Of a stretch of 64,000 bases of DNA, positions 52,065-61,595 are shown in pieces. The notes beneath the pieces were generated by a model. The model searched no databases and was not told where the DNA came from. It saw only the letters and a program-made list of their open reading frames with translations. The DNA lies in NCBI RefSeq assembly GCF_013409995.1, contig NZ_JACCBX010000019.1, forward strand, positions 54,861 through 118,860, written 5' to 3'. The position numbers were made by a program, and so were the translations under genes. The DNA comes from Neobacillus driksii. GTDB lineage: Bacteria > Bacillota > Bacilli > Bacillales > Cytobacillaceae. Every line of letters starts with the position of its first letter. The first letter of the stretch is position 1.

Positions 52065-54453
52065 TTGAATAAGTATATCAAAACTAGTCTTTCTTCTGTT
52101 ATGCTTGCAGGTACTTTGTTTGCAGGATTCCCAAGTATTGACGCATCATCAAAAGACTTTGGACTCTTACATAAAGCGGAAGCCTCTTCTTTTTCCTCAA
52201 ACAGCTCGCTTGATTTAGCGATTGTGAATGAAGAAAAATTAATCGAATCTTTTATTAAACGAGGGCTTCTTTCAAAGAATGCTTCTGCAGAAGAAAAGCA
52301 AAAATTCCTTAAAAACTACCTTCAGATAAAAGGGAAGCAATCAGGAGTTAAAGAATCTGATCCATTAGCTGCAAAAGTAAAAGCTGCAGAAGCAGAAAAG
52401 CAGAGTAAATTTAAAGATTTCAACAATGGATTATTAAACGGAAAAGGAAACAAAAATGGGCACTTAAAGGGTAATCCAGAACCAGTAAAAGAAGGAACAT
52501 CTCCTGGAGTTAATAAAAAAGGTAAACTATTAACCATCATGGTTGAATATTCTGATTTCACTCACAACAATCTTACTCCTGAAGAAACAGATAACTTTTA
52601 TACTGATTATCATACTGAACATTTTGAAGCAATGATTTTTGGAGATAAAGGCGAATTTATAGGTCCTAACGGAGAAATTCTTGTTTCTCAAAAGCAATAT
52701 TATGAGGAACAATCGGGTGGTACCTATACAATTGAAGGAAACGCTTACGGATGGTTAAAGGTACCTGGCACTGCAGCTTATTACGGTGGTGAAAAAGGGA
52801 CTGGTCATGATAATGTAACCCCTGGCGGAGCAAAACAATTGGTTAAAGACGCACTAATTGCTGCAAAAAAAGCTGGAGTTCCACTGCAAGACTATGATTT
52901 AGAAGACCCACATGATTTAGATGGAGACGGTAACTTTTGGGAGAAAGATGGGTTAGTGGACCATCTTCAAATTATTCACTCTGGTATGGGTCAAGAAGCT
53001 GGTGGCGGCACTTTAGGTGATGATGCCATTTGGTCTCACCGTTCAGCAGTTTTCTATGATCCAGATGGACTTGGGGTTGGACTACCAGGATTCTATGATT
53101 ATACTGTTATGCCTGAAGATGGTGCTATGGGTGTATTCGCACATGAGTATGGTCATGACTTAGGATTACCAGATGAGTATGACACACAATACACTGGAAC
53201 TGGTGAAGCAGTAGGTTACTGGTCAATTATGGCAAGCGGTTCATGGGCTGGGAAAGTTCCAGGAGCAGAACCAACTGGTTTCTCCCCTTGGGCAAAACAA
53301 TACTTCCAATCAGCATTAGGGGGAGAGTGGACAGCTCCTACTGTTTTAGAATGGGATGAGGTAACAACAAAAGGAACACAGTTCTTACTTGACCAAGCGA
53401 ATTCTCCACTTGGTAAAAACAACCAAGCAATTCGAGTTAACTTACCTGAAAAGAAAACACCAGTGAACACTCCTGCTGCAGGAAGCTTTGAATATTGGGG
53501 AGGCCAAGCAGATGAAACGGATACGAATATGGTAACTAATGTTGATTTAACAGGCAAAACCACTGCTGCACTTACTTTTGACGCTTGGTATGATATTGAA
53601 CCACAATGGGATTTCGCCTTCGTACAAGTTTCAACTGATAACGGGGCAACATGGAAATCTTTAGGGAATAATAATACACGTTCTGATGTAGTTGATGAAG
53701 GGTCCAAGCACCTTAAACTCCATGCCTGGTTTCACTGGAACAACTAATGGCGAATGGCAATCACAGTCCTTTGATTTATCAGAATATAAAGGTCAGAACA
53801 TTAAGCTTCGCCTTCGCTACGCTACAGACTGGGGTACATCTCATATTGGGTTCTTCGCAGATAATCTAAAAGTAGTTGCAGATGGAGCAACAATTGTAGA
53901 GGATGGAGCTGAAAGTTCTACATCACCATTTGCTTTTAACGGCTTTACAAAGATGGACGGAAACAAACTAACTGACCATTACTACTTACTTGAATGGCGT
54001 AACCATAAAGGAGTCGATGAAGGTCTTGCCCACATTGCACGTGGCGAATCGCTAATGAGTTATGATGGTGGTTTAGTAGTTTGGTATGTTGATGACAGTT
54101 ATACAGACAACTGGACTGGTGTCCACCCTGGAGATGGTTACTTAGGCGTAGTTGACGCTCATCTAGGTTCAAGCCTAAAATGGAATACAGGTGTTGAAGC
54201 ATCTACTCGTTACCATATTGCGGATGCGGCATTTGGTTTAAATCCTACTTCAGAATTAAATCTTAACTATCCAGGAGTTCAAACACTGTTTGGACCAAGT
54301 CAGCCTGCGGTATCTTTATTTGACGACAGCAACTCATTTTTGAACACATTTATGCCAGATGCTGGACGTAACATAGGAAACTTTGGACTTAAGGTTCGTG
54401 TGAACGGACAAGCAAAAGATAAATCCGTTGGTTCAATTGTAATCTACAAATAA
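52065..54453 (+). pseudogene. inhA: Immune inhibitor A (M6) metalloprotease, interrupted by a frameshift
   Basis: From TTG 52065 (TGGGGAA upstream) the frame encodes a signal peptide, a propeptide and the M6 catalytic domain with the zinc motif HEYGHDLGLPDEYD near residue 359. It leaves frame at about 53703: GAAGGGTCCAAGCACC should read GGG TAT CCA AGC. Two missing bases restore the rest in one piece (LNSMPGFTGTTNGEWQSQSF to GSIVIYK), giving 796 aa, the family length. As written, the product ends 25 codons later without its MAM and C-terminal parts. Secreted protease when intact. Confidence 0.9.
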
Positions 54454-54460
54454 TCAACAA

Positions 54461-54494
54461 AAATCTCACCTCCCCCGCTAAGGAGGTGAGATTT
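54461..54494. terminator. Bidirectional terminator
   Basis: AAATCTCACCTCC and GGAGGTGAGATTT form a perfect 13-bp stem followed by T run. Confidence 0.9.
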
Positions 54495-54495
54495 T

Positions 54496-55227
54496 TTATT
54501 GAGTTAATTCTGCTTGTTCCCTTACCTGCTCAAACCAAAGCCGCGTCTGTTCGGGATTTTTATCATTTATAAAAACCCTCTCATCTTTCAGTTCAATAAA
54601 AATATACGGAGATGACCCTTTTTGAATAAAGAGCAGGCTGCTGCCATAACCTGTCACTTTAAAATGCCCTTTCGAAAGTGCAGGCAGACCGACGCCATTT
54701 ATCCTTACCGTAACCTCAGGCATTTTTTCCATCAATTCAATTGAAGTTATATCCTCATATTTCCACTCGTCGCCATACATCCCTGTAACCTCGAAGCTTT
54801 CTTCTTTTGTTACAAGCTCATAACCTTGATAGCTAAAATAAGAAAGAGCGCTCATTCCTCCAATTATAGTTATAAACAGAGTAATACTAATGATATAACT
54901 CCTCTTACGCTTATTTGGAACTTCATATTTTGTTAGATAAATCATACCACCCATTAAAAATATAATCATAAATCCAAATTGAACTTCCATCGCAAATTTA
55001 AAAGAGGTAAACATAAGCGGAAGCAGAATCAACATGCCTAAAGCCGTTATAATTAGTAAACTGCCTACCTTCTGGGGATAACCACTGCGAATTAACTCCT
55101 CTTGTTCTTCCTTCGTCCTGGAAGAAAACCCTGAAATTAACCAATAGCCTTCCTTTTTTCTAACTGCCCAACCAAGGATAAGGAATAGAAGGATTATAAT
55201 GAGATGTACTGCTAAAAGTCCCCACAT
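54496..55227 (-). CDS. DUF3784-like membrane protein with PH-like C-terminus
   Basis: 243 aa from ATG 55227 (AAGGGGG upstream; the earlier ATG lacks one). First helix, then the block RKKEGYWLISGFSSRTKEEQ typical of DUF3784, two further helices, two more, and a soluble C-terminal domain of ~90 aa resembling bacterial PH folds. Role unknown. Confidence 0.7.
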   Translation of the reverse strand: MWGLLAVHLIIILLFLILGWAVRKKEGYWLISGFSSRTKEEQEELIRSGYPQKVGSLLIITALGMLILLPLMFTSFKFAMEVQFGFMIIFLMGGMIYLTKYEVPNKRKRSYIISITLFITIIGGMSALSYFSYQGYELVTKEESFEVTGMYGDEWKYEDITSIELMEKMPEVTVRINGVGLPALSKGHFKVTGYGSSLLFIQKGSSPYIFIELKDERVFINDKNPEQTRLWFEQVREQAELTQ

Positions 55228-55310
55228 TCCACCAACCCCCTTTTGCATTTTTAGCATTATACATGTTATACGATTGATTAGTTGTATTGGATTCACTTTC
55301 TCAAATAAAA

Positions 55311-55335
55311 CGAGGCCGGTTCTTATGAATAATCG
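55311..55335 (-). terminator. Terminator of ykuD
   Basis: GGCCG pairs with CGGCC; TCGTTTTATTT follows on the minus strand. Confidence 0.6.
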
Positions 55336-55353
55336 GCCATAGTCGTATTATTA

Positions 55354-55848
55354 TCATGGTCTGATGATTACCCTTGTGCCATTTGGAACCTTCTCGGCGA
55401 GTTGAAGTACATCCCGGTTATGCATTCTCACACAACCGTGTGAAACTGCTTTTCCTATTGAACTCGGATCATTAGTACCGTGTATTCCATAGCCCTGTTT
55501 AGATAAAGACAGCCACAATACACCAAAAGGTCCTCCTGGGTTCATTTGACGGTTAACAATGACAAAATCGCCAGTGGGGGTTCCTGTTAGCATTTTTCCA
55601 ACAGCAATCGGATAGATTTTTTCAAGCCTTCCATTTCTGTATAACGAAAGTCTCCTCTTCCCAACCGATATTTGAATGGTATAGGGGATTGTATTTGGAT
55701 CTGGTAGGCCAGGAATTTGTATTTTTTGTCCTACATATAATTGCTGATAATTAACTCCGGGATTGGCTGCATAAAGACTGGCAAGGCTTACCCGATAATC
55801 CAAAGAGAGTTGGTAAAGTGTCTCGCCCCGCTTCACAATATGAATCAT
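55354..55848 (-). CDS. ykuD: L,D-transpeptidase YkuD
   Basis: 164 aa from ATG 55848 (AGGTGG upstream), the exact length of B. subtilis YkuD. N-terminal LysM domain (MIHIVKRGETLYQLSLDYRV to GQKIQIPG), then the catalytic domain with HGTN and SHGCVRMHNRD, where His and Cys are active. Cross-links or modifies peptidoglycan, in B. subtilis mainly of spores. Confidence 0.93.
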   Translation of the reverse strand: MIHIVKRGETLYQLSLDYRVSLASLYAANPGVNYQQLYVGQKIQIPGLPDPNTIPYTIQISVGKRRLSLYRNGRLEKIYPIAVGKMLTGTPTGDFVIVNRQMNPGGPFGVLWLSLSKQGYGIHGTNDPSSIGKAVSHGCVRMHNRDVLQLAEKVPNGTRVIIRP

Positions 55849-55906
55849 GTTATCCCACCTTTTTCTTATTAACATATGTCGGGATATAGGAAGGGTTGCC
55901 ACATAA

Positions 55907-55949
55907 AAAAGCTGCAGTCTGGATAATTAACGTCAGCATGCAGCTTTTT
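55907..55949. terminator. Terminator-like hairpin
   Basis: AAAAGCTGCA and TGCAGCTTTT around a 22-base loop; serves the class V aminotransferase gene leftward. Confidence 0.7.
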
Positions 55950-56040
55950 CAAAGAATATTAATGAATTTTAATCATTTTCCCGATCTGTTTTTTCAATCA
56001 GTAACTTGGAATGTTGGTTCACCGAATTTTCAAAATTATA

Positions 56041-57546
56041 TTAATCCCCTAGACTAAAGAGTGGTGACATATCCTGACGAGTGTGTTTTGTATAAAAGTA
56101 ATCATTTGTAGCCGGGTCGTAAACATAATCTCTTTTCCAATCGTCAATATTACTCGTAATCTCCTTCATCGCCTTAATAAATAATCGAATTTCAGCATTA
56201 GTCATAATAGGGTGCAACGAAAACCTGACCCAGCCAGGCTTAGAAGATAAGTCACCTAAATCAATTTTATTGGAAATTTGCTTAGATTTGTTCTGGTCAA
56301 TTTCCAATAAATAATGACCATATGTCCCTGCACAAGAGCACCCTCCGCGAACCTGAAATCCATATCGATCATTTAGCAAGCGAACAATAAGGTTATAATG
56401 AATATCCGTAATAGTAAATGAAACAATGCCAATTCGATTTCGTTGTTGCCTCTCCAATACATGAAGTTTCGGTATATCCTCTAATCCGGTTAGAAGCATT
56501 TCAAGCTGTTCTTTTTCTCTTGCTAAAATTTGTTCTACACCCATTTGTTCCTTTAATTTGATACACAAAGCCGTACGAATTGCTTGAAGAATTCCAGGTG
56601 TCCCTCCATCCTCCCGAAGTTCGATGTCCTTAATGTATTGATGTCCACCCCAGGGATTTGTCCAAGTAACCGTTCCTCCTCCGGGATGGTCCGGCACCTT
56701 ATTCGTATAAATGCTTTTATCAAAAAGCAAGACACCGCTCGTACCGGGACCGCCTAAAAATTTATGTGGCGAAAAGAGAATCGCGTCGAGTTTTTCCATC
56801 GGGTCTTTCGGGTGCATATCAATCTTCACATATGGTGCAGAGGCAGCAAAATCTACAAAGCAAAGTCCCCCGTGCTTATGCATGATTTTTGCAAGCTGAT
56901 GATAAGGGGTTTGTATTCCTGTAACGTTCGAGCATGCTGTAAATGAACCAATTTTAATTGCTCGATCTCGATATTGAGACAAAAGCTGTTCAAGATGATT
57001 AATATCTACGTTCCCTTTCGAGTCGGGTCTAATAATCTCAACATCTGCTAAGGTCTCAAGCCATGAGGTTTGGTTGGAATGGTGTTCCATATGAGTGAGA
57101 AATACAACAGGTGTTTCTCTCTTAGAAAGCTTTATTCTGTCAGTCCATTGCTCTGGTACTCTAATACCCAAGAAACGCTGTAGTTTATTCATGACCGACG
57201 TCATTCCGAAACCATCAAGAATGAGGGCGTCATTCTCATCAGCATTAACATGTTCCTTAATAATTCTTCTGGATTGACTATAAATTCCGGTCATCATTAG
57301 ACTGGTAATATTGGATTCCGTATGCGTATTTGCCATAAACGGGCCAAATACTTCTGAAATTTTTTGTTCAATTGGTCGAAATAATCTTCCACTTGCTGTC
57401 CAATCAGCATAAATAATCGGTTTCTTCCCATACGGTGAATCAAATTGCTGATTAATTCCGATGATTCCAGACCGAAACTTATGAAAGTAATCCTCAAGAT
57501 TTTCCGGCAAATGATACAACTTGCTTCCGATCCTTGCAGTAATCAT
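56041..57546 (-). CDS. PLP-dependent class V aminotransferase, cysteine-desulfurase-like
   Basis: 501 aa. PLP-lysine in SPHKFLGGPG, HMEHHSN upstream, VDFAASAP (cofactor Asp) and a cysteine-rich block GGCSCAGTYGHYL near residue 430 in the place of the desulfurase active-site loop. About 100 aa longer than IscS/SufS, with extra N- and C-terminal parts. No iron-sulfur genes beside it; reaction uncertain. GAGAGGTG precedes ATG. Confidence 0.85.
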   Translation of the reverse strand: MITARIGSKLYHLPENLEDYFHKFRSGIIGINQQFDSPYGKKPIIYADWTASGRLFRPIEQKISEVFGPFMANTHTESNITSLMMTGIYSQSRRIIKEHVNADENDALILDGFGMTSVMNKLQRFLGIRVPEQWTDRIKLSKRETPVVFLTHMEHHSNQTSWLETLADVEIIRPDSKGNVDINHLEQLLSQYRDRAIKIGSFTACSNVTGIQTPYHQLAKIMHKHGGLCFVDFAASAPYVKIDMHPKDPMEKLDAILFSPHKFLGGPGTSGVLLFDKSIYTNKVPDHPGGGTVTWTNPWGGHQYIKDIELREDGGTPGILQAIRTALCIKLKEQMGVEQILAREKEQLEMLLTGLEDIPKLHVLERQQRNRIGIVSFTITDIHYNLIVRLLNDRYGFQVRGGCSCAGTYGHYLLEIDQNKSKQISNKIDLGDLSSKPGWVRFSLHPIMTNAEIRLFIKAMKEITSNIDDWKRDYVYDPATNDYFYTKHTRQDMSPLFSLGD

Positions 57547-57631
57547 ACTTCAGCACCTCTCGATAAAATCCTGCTAATTACTATATGCAAAATCCCTTCA
57601 CTTGCCGACGATTCTTAATTAATGATAAAAA

Positions 57632-57657
57632 AAGCCTGATCCATAGGGACCAGACTT
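57632..57657 (-). terminator. Terminator of the coiled-coil gene
   Basis: AAGCCTGATCC and GGGACCAGACTT (two mismatches), T run on the minus strand. Confidence 0.7.
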
Positions 57658-57666
57658 TTTTCCTAT

Positions 57667-58014
57667 TTATATATTTGCCGCCTTTGACGATTCCTTACGA
57701 TTTACTTCATCAATTTTTTGAACAAACATGTGAAAAACACGCTGCTTCTCTTCTAAGTCTTTTATATATTCCTTTAATTGATTATAACTTTCCTCAAACG
57801 GCTTATGATACCTTTGCCGTATACTTTCAATAATTTCTTCATTCACTGTCGATTGAATGACTTGCTTGGTGATCCCGTATTTATAAGAGTATACCTTTAA
57901 TTCTTGTGCCACTTCGTCATATTCTTTATCAATTTCGGCAAGGACTACTGAAATATCATCTTTCCACTCTTCTAGTGATTTTTGTAAGTAAGATTTAACC
58001 ATGGTTTCTTCCAT
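57667..58014 (-). CDS. Hypothetical coiled-coil protein, 115 aa
   Basis: Almost entirely helical and charged, with heptad-like pattern (KSLEEWKDDISVVLAEIDK, QLKEYIKDLEEKQRVFHMF). ATG 58014 has only a weak ribosome site (GGGCGGGTG). Family not recognised. Lies between the aminotransferase and the riboswitch-controlled gene, transcribed in the same direction. Confidence 0.6.
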   Translation of the reverse strand: MEETMVKSYLQKSLEEWKDDISVVLAEIDKEYDEVAQELKVYSYKYGITKQVIQSTVNEEIIESIRQRYHKPFEESYNQLKEYIKDLEEKQRVFHMFVQKIDEVNRKESSKAANI

Positions 58015-58149
58015 TATTGCACCCGCCCTAATAAAGTCTTGATAACTTTATTATACTGGAGAGAGTTTACATATAAATTTCTAGCAGTTTACAATGCTAT
58101 ATCAATAAATAGGATGATTTTCCGATTTACATAGATTAATAGATATATA

Positions 58150-58542
58150 CTAAGAAACCGCACCTATCATAACCGGGACATTTTGGGTAATATTATTGGC
58201 ATTTCCTAAATCAATATTTATCATTAATGAATATTGAAAGGTATGATTTTTTTTAATATCGTCTGGAACATCGATAAAAAAAGTAATCTTTCCAGTCTGG
58301 TTTGGACTACACTCTAGAGAACAGAACACGGAATGACTATTTAATGTTTCTTCTACAAATGAATTTGAATCAACCCCAACGAGGTCAATATCATATCTTT
58401 TTATTTTATTTTTCAATAGCCCGCCTGTAATCTCAATCGTGCCATTTATGATGCTACCAGCTTCGTAAACCTGTTTATCTAGATGTACCATTGTTTTCGG
58501 CAAGCCTATTTTCAGTTTTGTTAAATAATCTTTTAATGTCAT
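58150..58542 (-). CDS. Spo0M-like arrestin-fold protein (short form), 130 aa
   Basis: MTLKDYLTKLKIGLPKTMVH opens a beta-rich protein with VYEAGSIINGTIEITGG and KNKIKRYDIDLVG, the N-terminal half of the Spo0M (arrestin-like) family. Spo0M is ~258 aa; this has only one domain and ends at a normal stop with no downstream remnant in other frames. AGGTGA lies 8 bp before ATG 58542 (58548 is an alternative). Downstream of a c-di-AMP riboswitch. Confidence 0.72.
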   Translation of the reverse strand: MTLKDYLTKLKIGLPKTMVHLDKQVYEAGSIINGTIEITGGLLKNKIKRYDIDLVGVDSNSFVEETLNSHSVFCSLECSPNQTGKITFFIDVPDDIKKNHTFQYSLMINIDLGNANNITQNVPVMIGAVS

Positions 58543-58625
58543 CTTCATCTTCACCTGTTCCCTAAAAATAGGCATAATAAAAGACCTCCATTTTAGTCAA
58601 GCTGCTTAATATGTTTTCATAAAAC

Positions 58626-58790
58626 AAAAAAGCCCCTGCACTTGGCGGTCTATTGACCTCCTTCGCTTTAGCCGACGAAGTTAGCTGACGGGTAGGATGG
58701 CGAAAGATATTCTCATCCTTTCCACAATGTAGAATTAACCCCAATAAAATTGGTTCCTCCGTACCCATGATAAATGGGATTTAGCCGAAA
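58626..58790 (-). promoter_or_regulatory. c-di-AMP riboswitch (ydaO/yuaA type)
   Basis: Minus-strand RNA contains the conserved blocks in order: CGGCTAAATCC, GGAGGAACC, GGGGTTAATTC, CTTTCGCCATCC, ACCCGTCAGCTAACTTCGTC and GCGAAGGAGG, as in the ydaO aptamer (about 58655-58790). A run of six T (58626-58631) after GCAGGGGC marks the expression platform. These riboswitches switch genes off when c-di-AMP is high. The stem of the terminator was not resolved. Confidence 0.88.
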
Positions 58791-58818
58791 TATTTAATTC
58801 AAGTTGATTATGACGATT

Positions 58819-58847
58819 ATTGTATCCTCAACCAGTTTGATTGTAAA
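58819..58847 (-). promoter_or_regulatory. Promoter of the riboswitch transcript
   Basis: TTTACA (58842-58847), 17-bp spacer, TACAAT (58819-58824); start near 58812, ~20 nt before the aptamer. From 58850 to 59060 I see nothing else. Confidence 0.7.
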
Positions 58848-59087
58848 GAGTGATTTTCACTTAAATTAACCGACTTAGCTCGAATTTTTATTAAAAATAA
58901 TGATTTATCTTTTGTTTGCTCATGAATCATCGGTATTTGTTGGTTATCTACTTTTGTCAAAGAATAGACATTCAAGTATAAGACCTGTCTTTGTAGTTGG
59001 TATCTAAACATTATTCCACTACGATATTTTATCTCCAAGTTATTAATGTTAAACTAAGAAAACATACTTCATAAAAGGAGCCGTTCA

Positions 59088-59876
59088 ATGTCTGAGTATA
59101 AAGTTTTATTTTTAGATATTGATGGAACCATCATCAAGCCCGATGATTCCATTGACGAAACTACAGTAAAAGCGATTCAGCAGGTTCAACAGAAGGGAAT
59201 AGAGGTTTTTTTAGCAACCGGGAGACCCTTACACGAAATCAGAGAGATTGCAGATGAATTAAAGGTAACCTCGCTTATCGGGTATAATGGTGCTTTTGCC
59301 ATTTATCAAGGTAAAGATCTTTTTCAGGAGCCGATTGAGAAGGAAAGTGTTATACAATTCATAGACATAGCGAAAACGAATCAACATGAACTTGTTTTGT
59401 ATACGAAGGACCAAAATTTATTCACCGACTTAGAAGCAGATTGTGTAAAAGAATTTATCGCGAAGTTCCACTTACATAAAAACGAAATCTATTTGCCGGC
59501 AAATGATTATGATATTCTAGGAATGACCTTGATAAACTTAGCATCAAAGGATACAGCTTTATATAAAATTGAAGATCAAATTCACTTATCGCAGGTAAAT
59601 CTTGAAGGAATGCGTCATTGTTATGATGTAATTAGATATAAGGTAAATAAAGGGATTGCCGTCCAATATGTACTCAAGCATCTTGGGCTTTCAAAGGAAA
59701 ATGCTATTGCTTTTGGAGACGGCTTAAATGATAAAGAAATGTTGATGAGTGTAGGTGAAGGATTTGCTATGGGAAATGGTCATCCTGACCTCTTTCAATA
59801 TGCTAAGCATAAAACCACAACCGTAAACAATTCCGGGATTTATAATGGATTAAAAAAACTAGGGATTATTGAGTAA
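59088..59876 (+). CDS. Cof-type HAD-IIB phosphatase
   Basis: 262 aa. HAD motif I FLDIDGTI with catalytic Asp, motif II ATGRP, motif III Lys in VNKGIAVQ, and motif IV FGDGLNDKEML. Typical Cof/YwpJ-type sugar-phosphate or cofactor phosphatase. AAAAGGAG precedes ATG. Confidence 0.92.
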   Translation: MSEYKVLFLDIDGTIIKPDDSIDETTVKAIQQVQQKGIEVFLATGRPLHEIREIADELKVTSLIGYNGAFAIYQGKDLFQEPIEKESVIQFIDIAKTNQHELVLYTKDQNLFTDLEADCVKEFIAKFHLHKNEIYLPANDYDILGMTLINLASKDTALYKIEDQIHLSQVNLEGMRHCYDVIRYKVNKGIAVQYVLKHLGLSKENAIAFGDGLNDKEMLMSVGEGFAMGNGHPDLFQYAKHKTTTVNNSGIYNGLKKLGIIE

Positions 59877-59899
59877 AAGCTGTGCATTGCGCACAGCTT
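59877..59899 (+). terminator. Intrinsic terminator
   Basis: AAGCTGTGC and GCACAGCTT, then a T run, just after the HAD stop. Confidence 0.88.
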
Positions 59900-60043
59900 T
59901 TTTTGCATAAATTTGTTGGTATTTCGTGTTATACGTCTTGTTTTGAAAGCTTTTGTCACCCTGCAGGAAAACGGGGGGTTTCATAGAGAATTTACTATCT
60001 AAAGCTGTTTTACCGTTAATTAGAGAGAAGGGATTTGATTATT

Positions 60044-60982
60044 ATGAAAACTTTCACATTAAAGGAAGTTTCCAAAAAAATAAATGTTAAACCTGCGACA
60101 CTCAAAAAATGGGAAGATGACCTTGAGGAATATTTGGAAATTCCTCGAACAAAACAAGGGGCGAGAATCTATTCACAAGTAGAAATAGATTTACTGTTGG
60201 AAATTAAGCAAATGTACGAAAACAAACTAAGCACGCCAATGATATTACATTTATTGCGTGGAGGTACCGATGATCTTGAGGAAGATATTGCTGAACATGA
60301 GGCAGATGAATCTTCTTTACAAATAGCAGAAATGTCAGAAACAGAAGAAGAAATATCAGAACATTCAGCAAAGGAACTGGCGATTGTTTCTCATGAAGGG
60401 ACACCAATGTCCGATGAAGAGATTGCAATAAAGAATGCCGATGAATTTTTTGTTGCAATGGATAATTATAAACAAAACTTTTTAAATGAAGTGAAAGAAG
60501 AAATTAGAAATGTACTTCGAAAAGAAGTAGTGGATGAAGTCAAAAAGGAAATTGCCAGCGGGGCTAACTTCACAGTAAATTCTCTATCTGAATCAATAAA
60601 TCAATCGACAGCTTCTACAAAAGCAGGAATCGAAGAACTTTCGGATCACTTAGAAAAATCGGCAGAACAGACGACTGAAAGGCTTCTTTATTTATCAAAG
60701 AGTATTGTAAATGCCTCTCACGAAACTTCAGAAGAGATTTACACACTCTCGAAACAGTTATCTCAATCTACAGAAGAACTGGCACATTACGTAGACATTA
60801 CAAACACAGAGATTTTTAACCTTTCGGAAGCGATTGAAATCGACCGTTTAGAACGTGGAAAGGAACGGGACCAATTCCGCCATGAAATTACACAAAGAGA
60901 AGCAGCCTTTCAGGACTTGTTAACTAGTTTTCGAGATGTAGCTGCGGCGAAAGAAAAGAAATGGTGGAAATTCTGGGATTAG
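60044..60982 (+). CDS. MerR-like HTH protein with long coiled coil (RacA-related)
   Basis: 312 aa from ATG 60044 (AAGGGA upstream). N-terminal helix-turn-helix KEVSKKINVKPATLKKWEDD and RIYSQVEIDLLLEIKQMYEN, an acidic linker (about 85-140), then helices rich in Ser/Glu with ELSDHLEKSAEQTTERLLYL, ending in KWWKFWD. Same plan as chromosome-anchoring RacA and next to a racA gene. A basic-aromatic tail may touch the membrane. Confidence 0.7.
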   Translation: MKTFTLKEVSKKINVKPATLKKWEDDLEEYLEIPRTKQGARIYSQVEIDLLLEIKQMYENKLSTPMILHLLRGGTDDLEEDIAEHEADESSLQIAEMSETEEEISEHSAKELAIVSHEGTPMSDEEIAIKNADEFFVAMDNYKQNFLNEVKEEIRNVLRKEVVDEVKKEIASGANFTVNSLSESINQSTASTKAGIEELSDHLEKSAEQTTERLLYLSKSIVNASHETSEEIYTLSKQLSQSTEELAHYVDITNTEIFNLSEAIEIDRLERGKERDQFRHEITQREAAFQDLLTSFRDVAAAKEKKWWKFWD

Positions 60983-61034
60983 AAAGGAAGTCTCTTGCTA
61001 CAATCAAAGAATTTTTCAAGCGGGGGGAATGATG

Positions 61035-61559
61035 ATGAATACAAACCAAGTTGCAAAATTTTTAGGGGTTTCAGCCAGTACCATTCAGCGGTGGGTAAAA
61101 CAGCTAGAACTTCCGATGGAGCGGAATGAACGAGGACATTATCATTTTAATAATGAGGATATTGACCTTCTAAAAAATATTCAGACACAAATCCAAAATG
61201 GAAACTTGCTTCAAGAAATTGCCCCTGTACAAGAAAAAAAGATTCGAAAAGGGGCAGTAAAATCAATTGAAAGCAATGCTGAGCTTGAAAGATTGTATTC
61301 GATTGTGAGTGACTTGGAAGCAAAGGTGAATTCAAAAGCTGACTCAGTAGCATCCTATCAACTGCTGCAGCACCGCCGGGAAATTGAGGAATTACAGACT
61401 AAGGTTAAAGATTTAACAAAACAAGTTGAAACCCTACAATCACAGCTAGATGAGATGACGAAAACCACGCTGCCAGACAAACCGATCGTTTTAGAGCAAG
61501 GCAAGCTTAATAGAAAAAAGAAGAAATTTGTTAGTTCGTTATTTGGATTTTTAGGGTAA
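61035..61559 (+). CDS. racA: Chromosome-anchoring protein RacA
   Basis: 174 aa. MNTNQVAKFLGVSASTIQRW and VKQLELPMERNERGHYHF match the MerR-like N-terminus of B. subtilis RacA closely; a coiled coil follows (ELERLYSIVSDLEAKVNSK and EIEELQTKVKDLTKQVETLQ) and a basic tail KKKKFVSSLFGFLG that could bind the pole. RacA anchors the origin at the cell pole during sporulation. 52 bp after the previous HTH gene, likely one operon; GGGGGGA gives ribosome binding for one of three ATG codons (61029-61035). Confidence 0.85.
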   Translation: MNTNQVAKFLGVSASTIQRWVKQLELPMERNERGHYHFNNEDIDLLKNIQTQIQNGNLLQEIAPVQEKKIRKGAVKSIESNAELERLYSIVSDLEAKVNSKADSVASYQLLQHRREIEELQTKVKDLTKQVETLQSQLDEMTKTTLPDKPIVLEQGKLNRKKKKFVSSLFGFLG

Positions 61560-61564
61560 AAAAC

Positions 61565-61595
61565 AAGCCGGATGTGTTTAGAACACATTCGGCTT
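61565..61595. terminator. Terminator of racA and the convergent gene
   Basis: AAGCCGGATGTGTT and AACACATTCGGCTT pair with one mismatch, flanked by A and T. Confidence 0.8.

Noticed and set aside
58562..58768. 68-aa frame MGTEEPILLGLILHCG on the minus strand
   Set aside because: It is the riboswitch aptamer read as protein.
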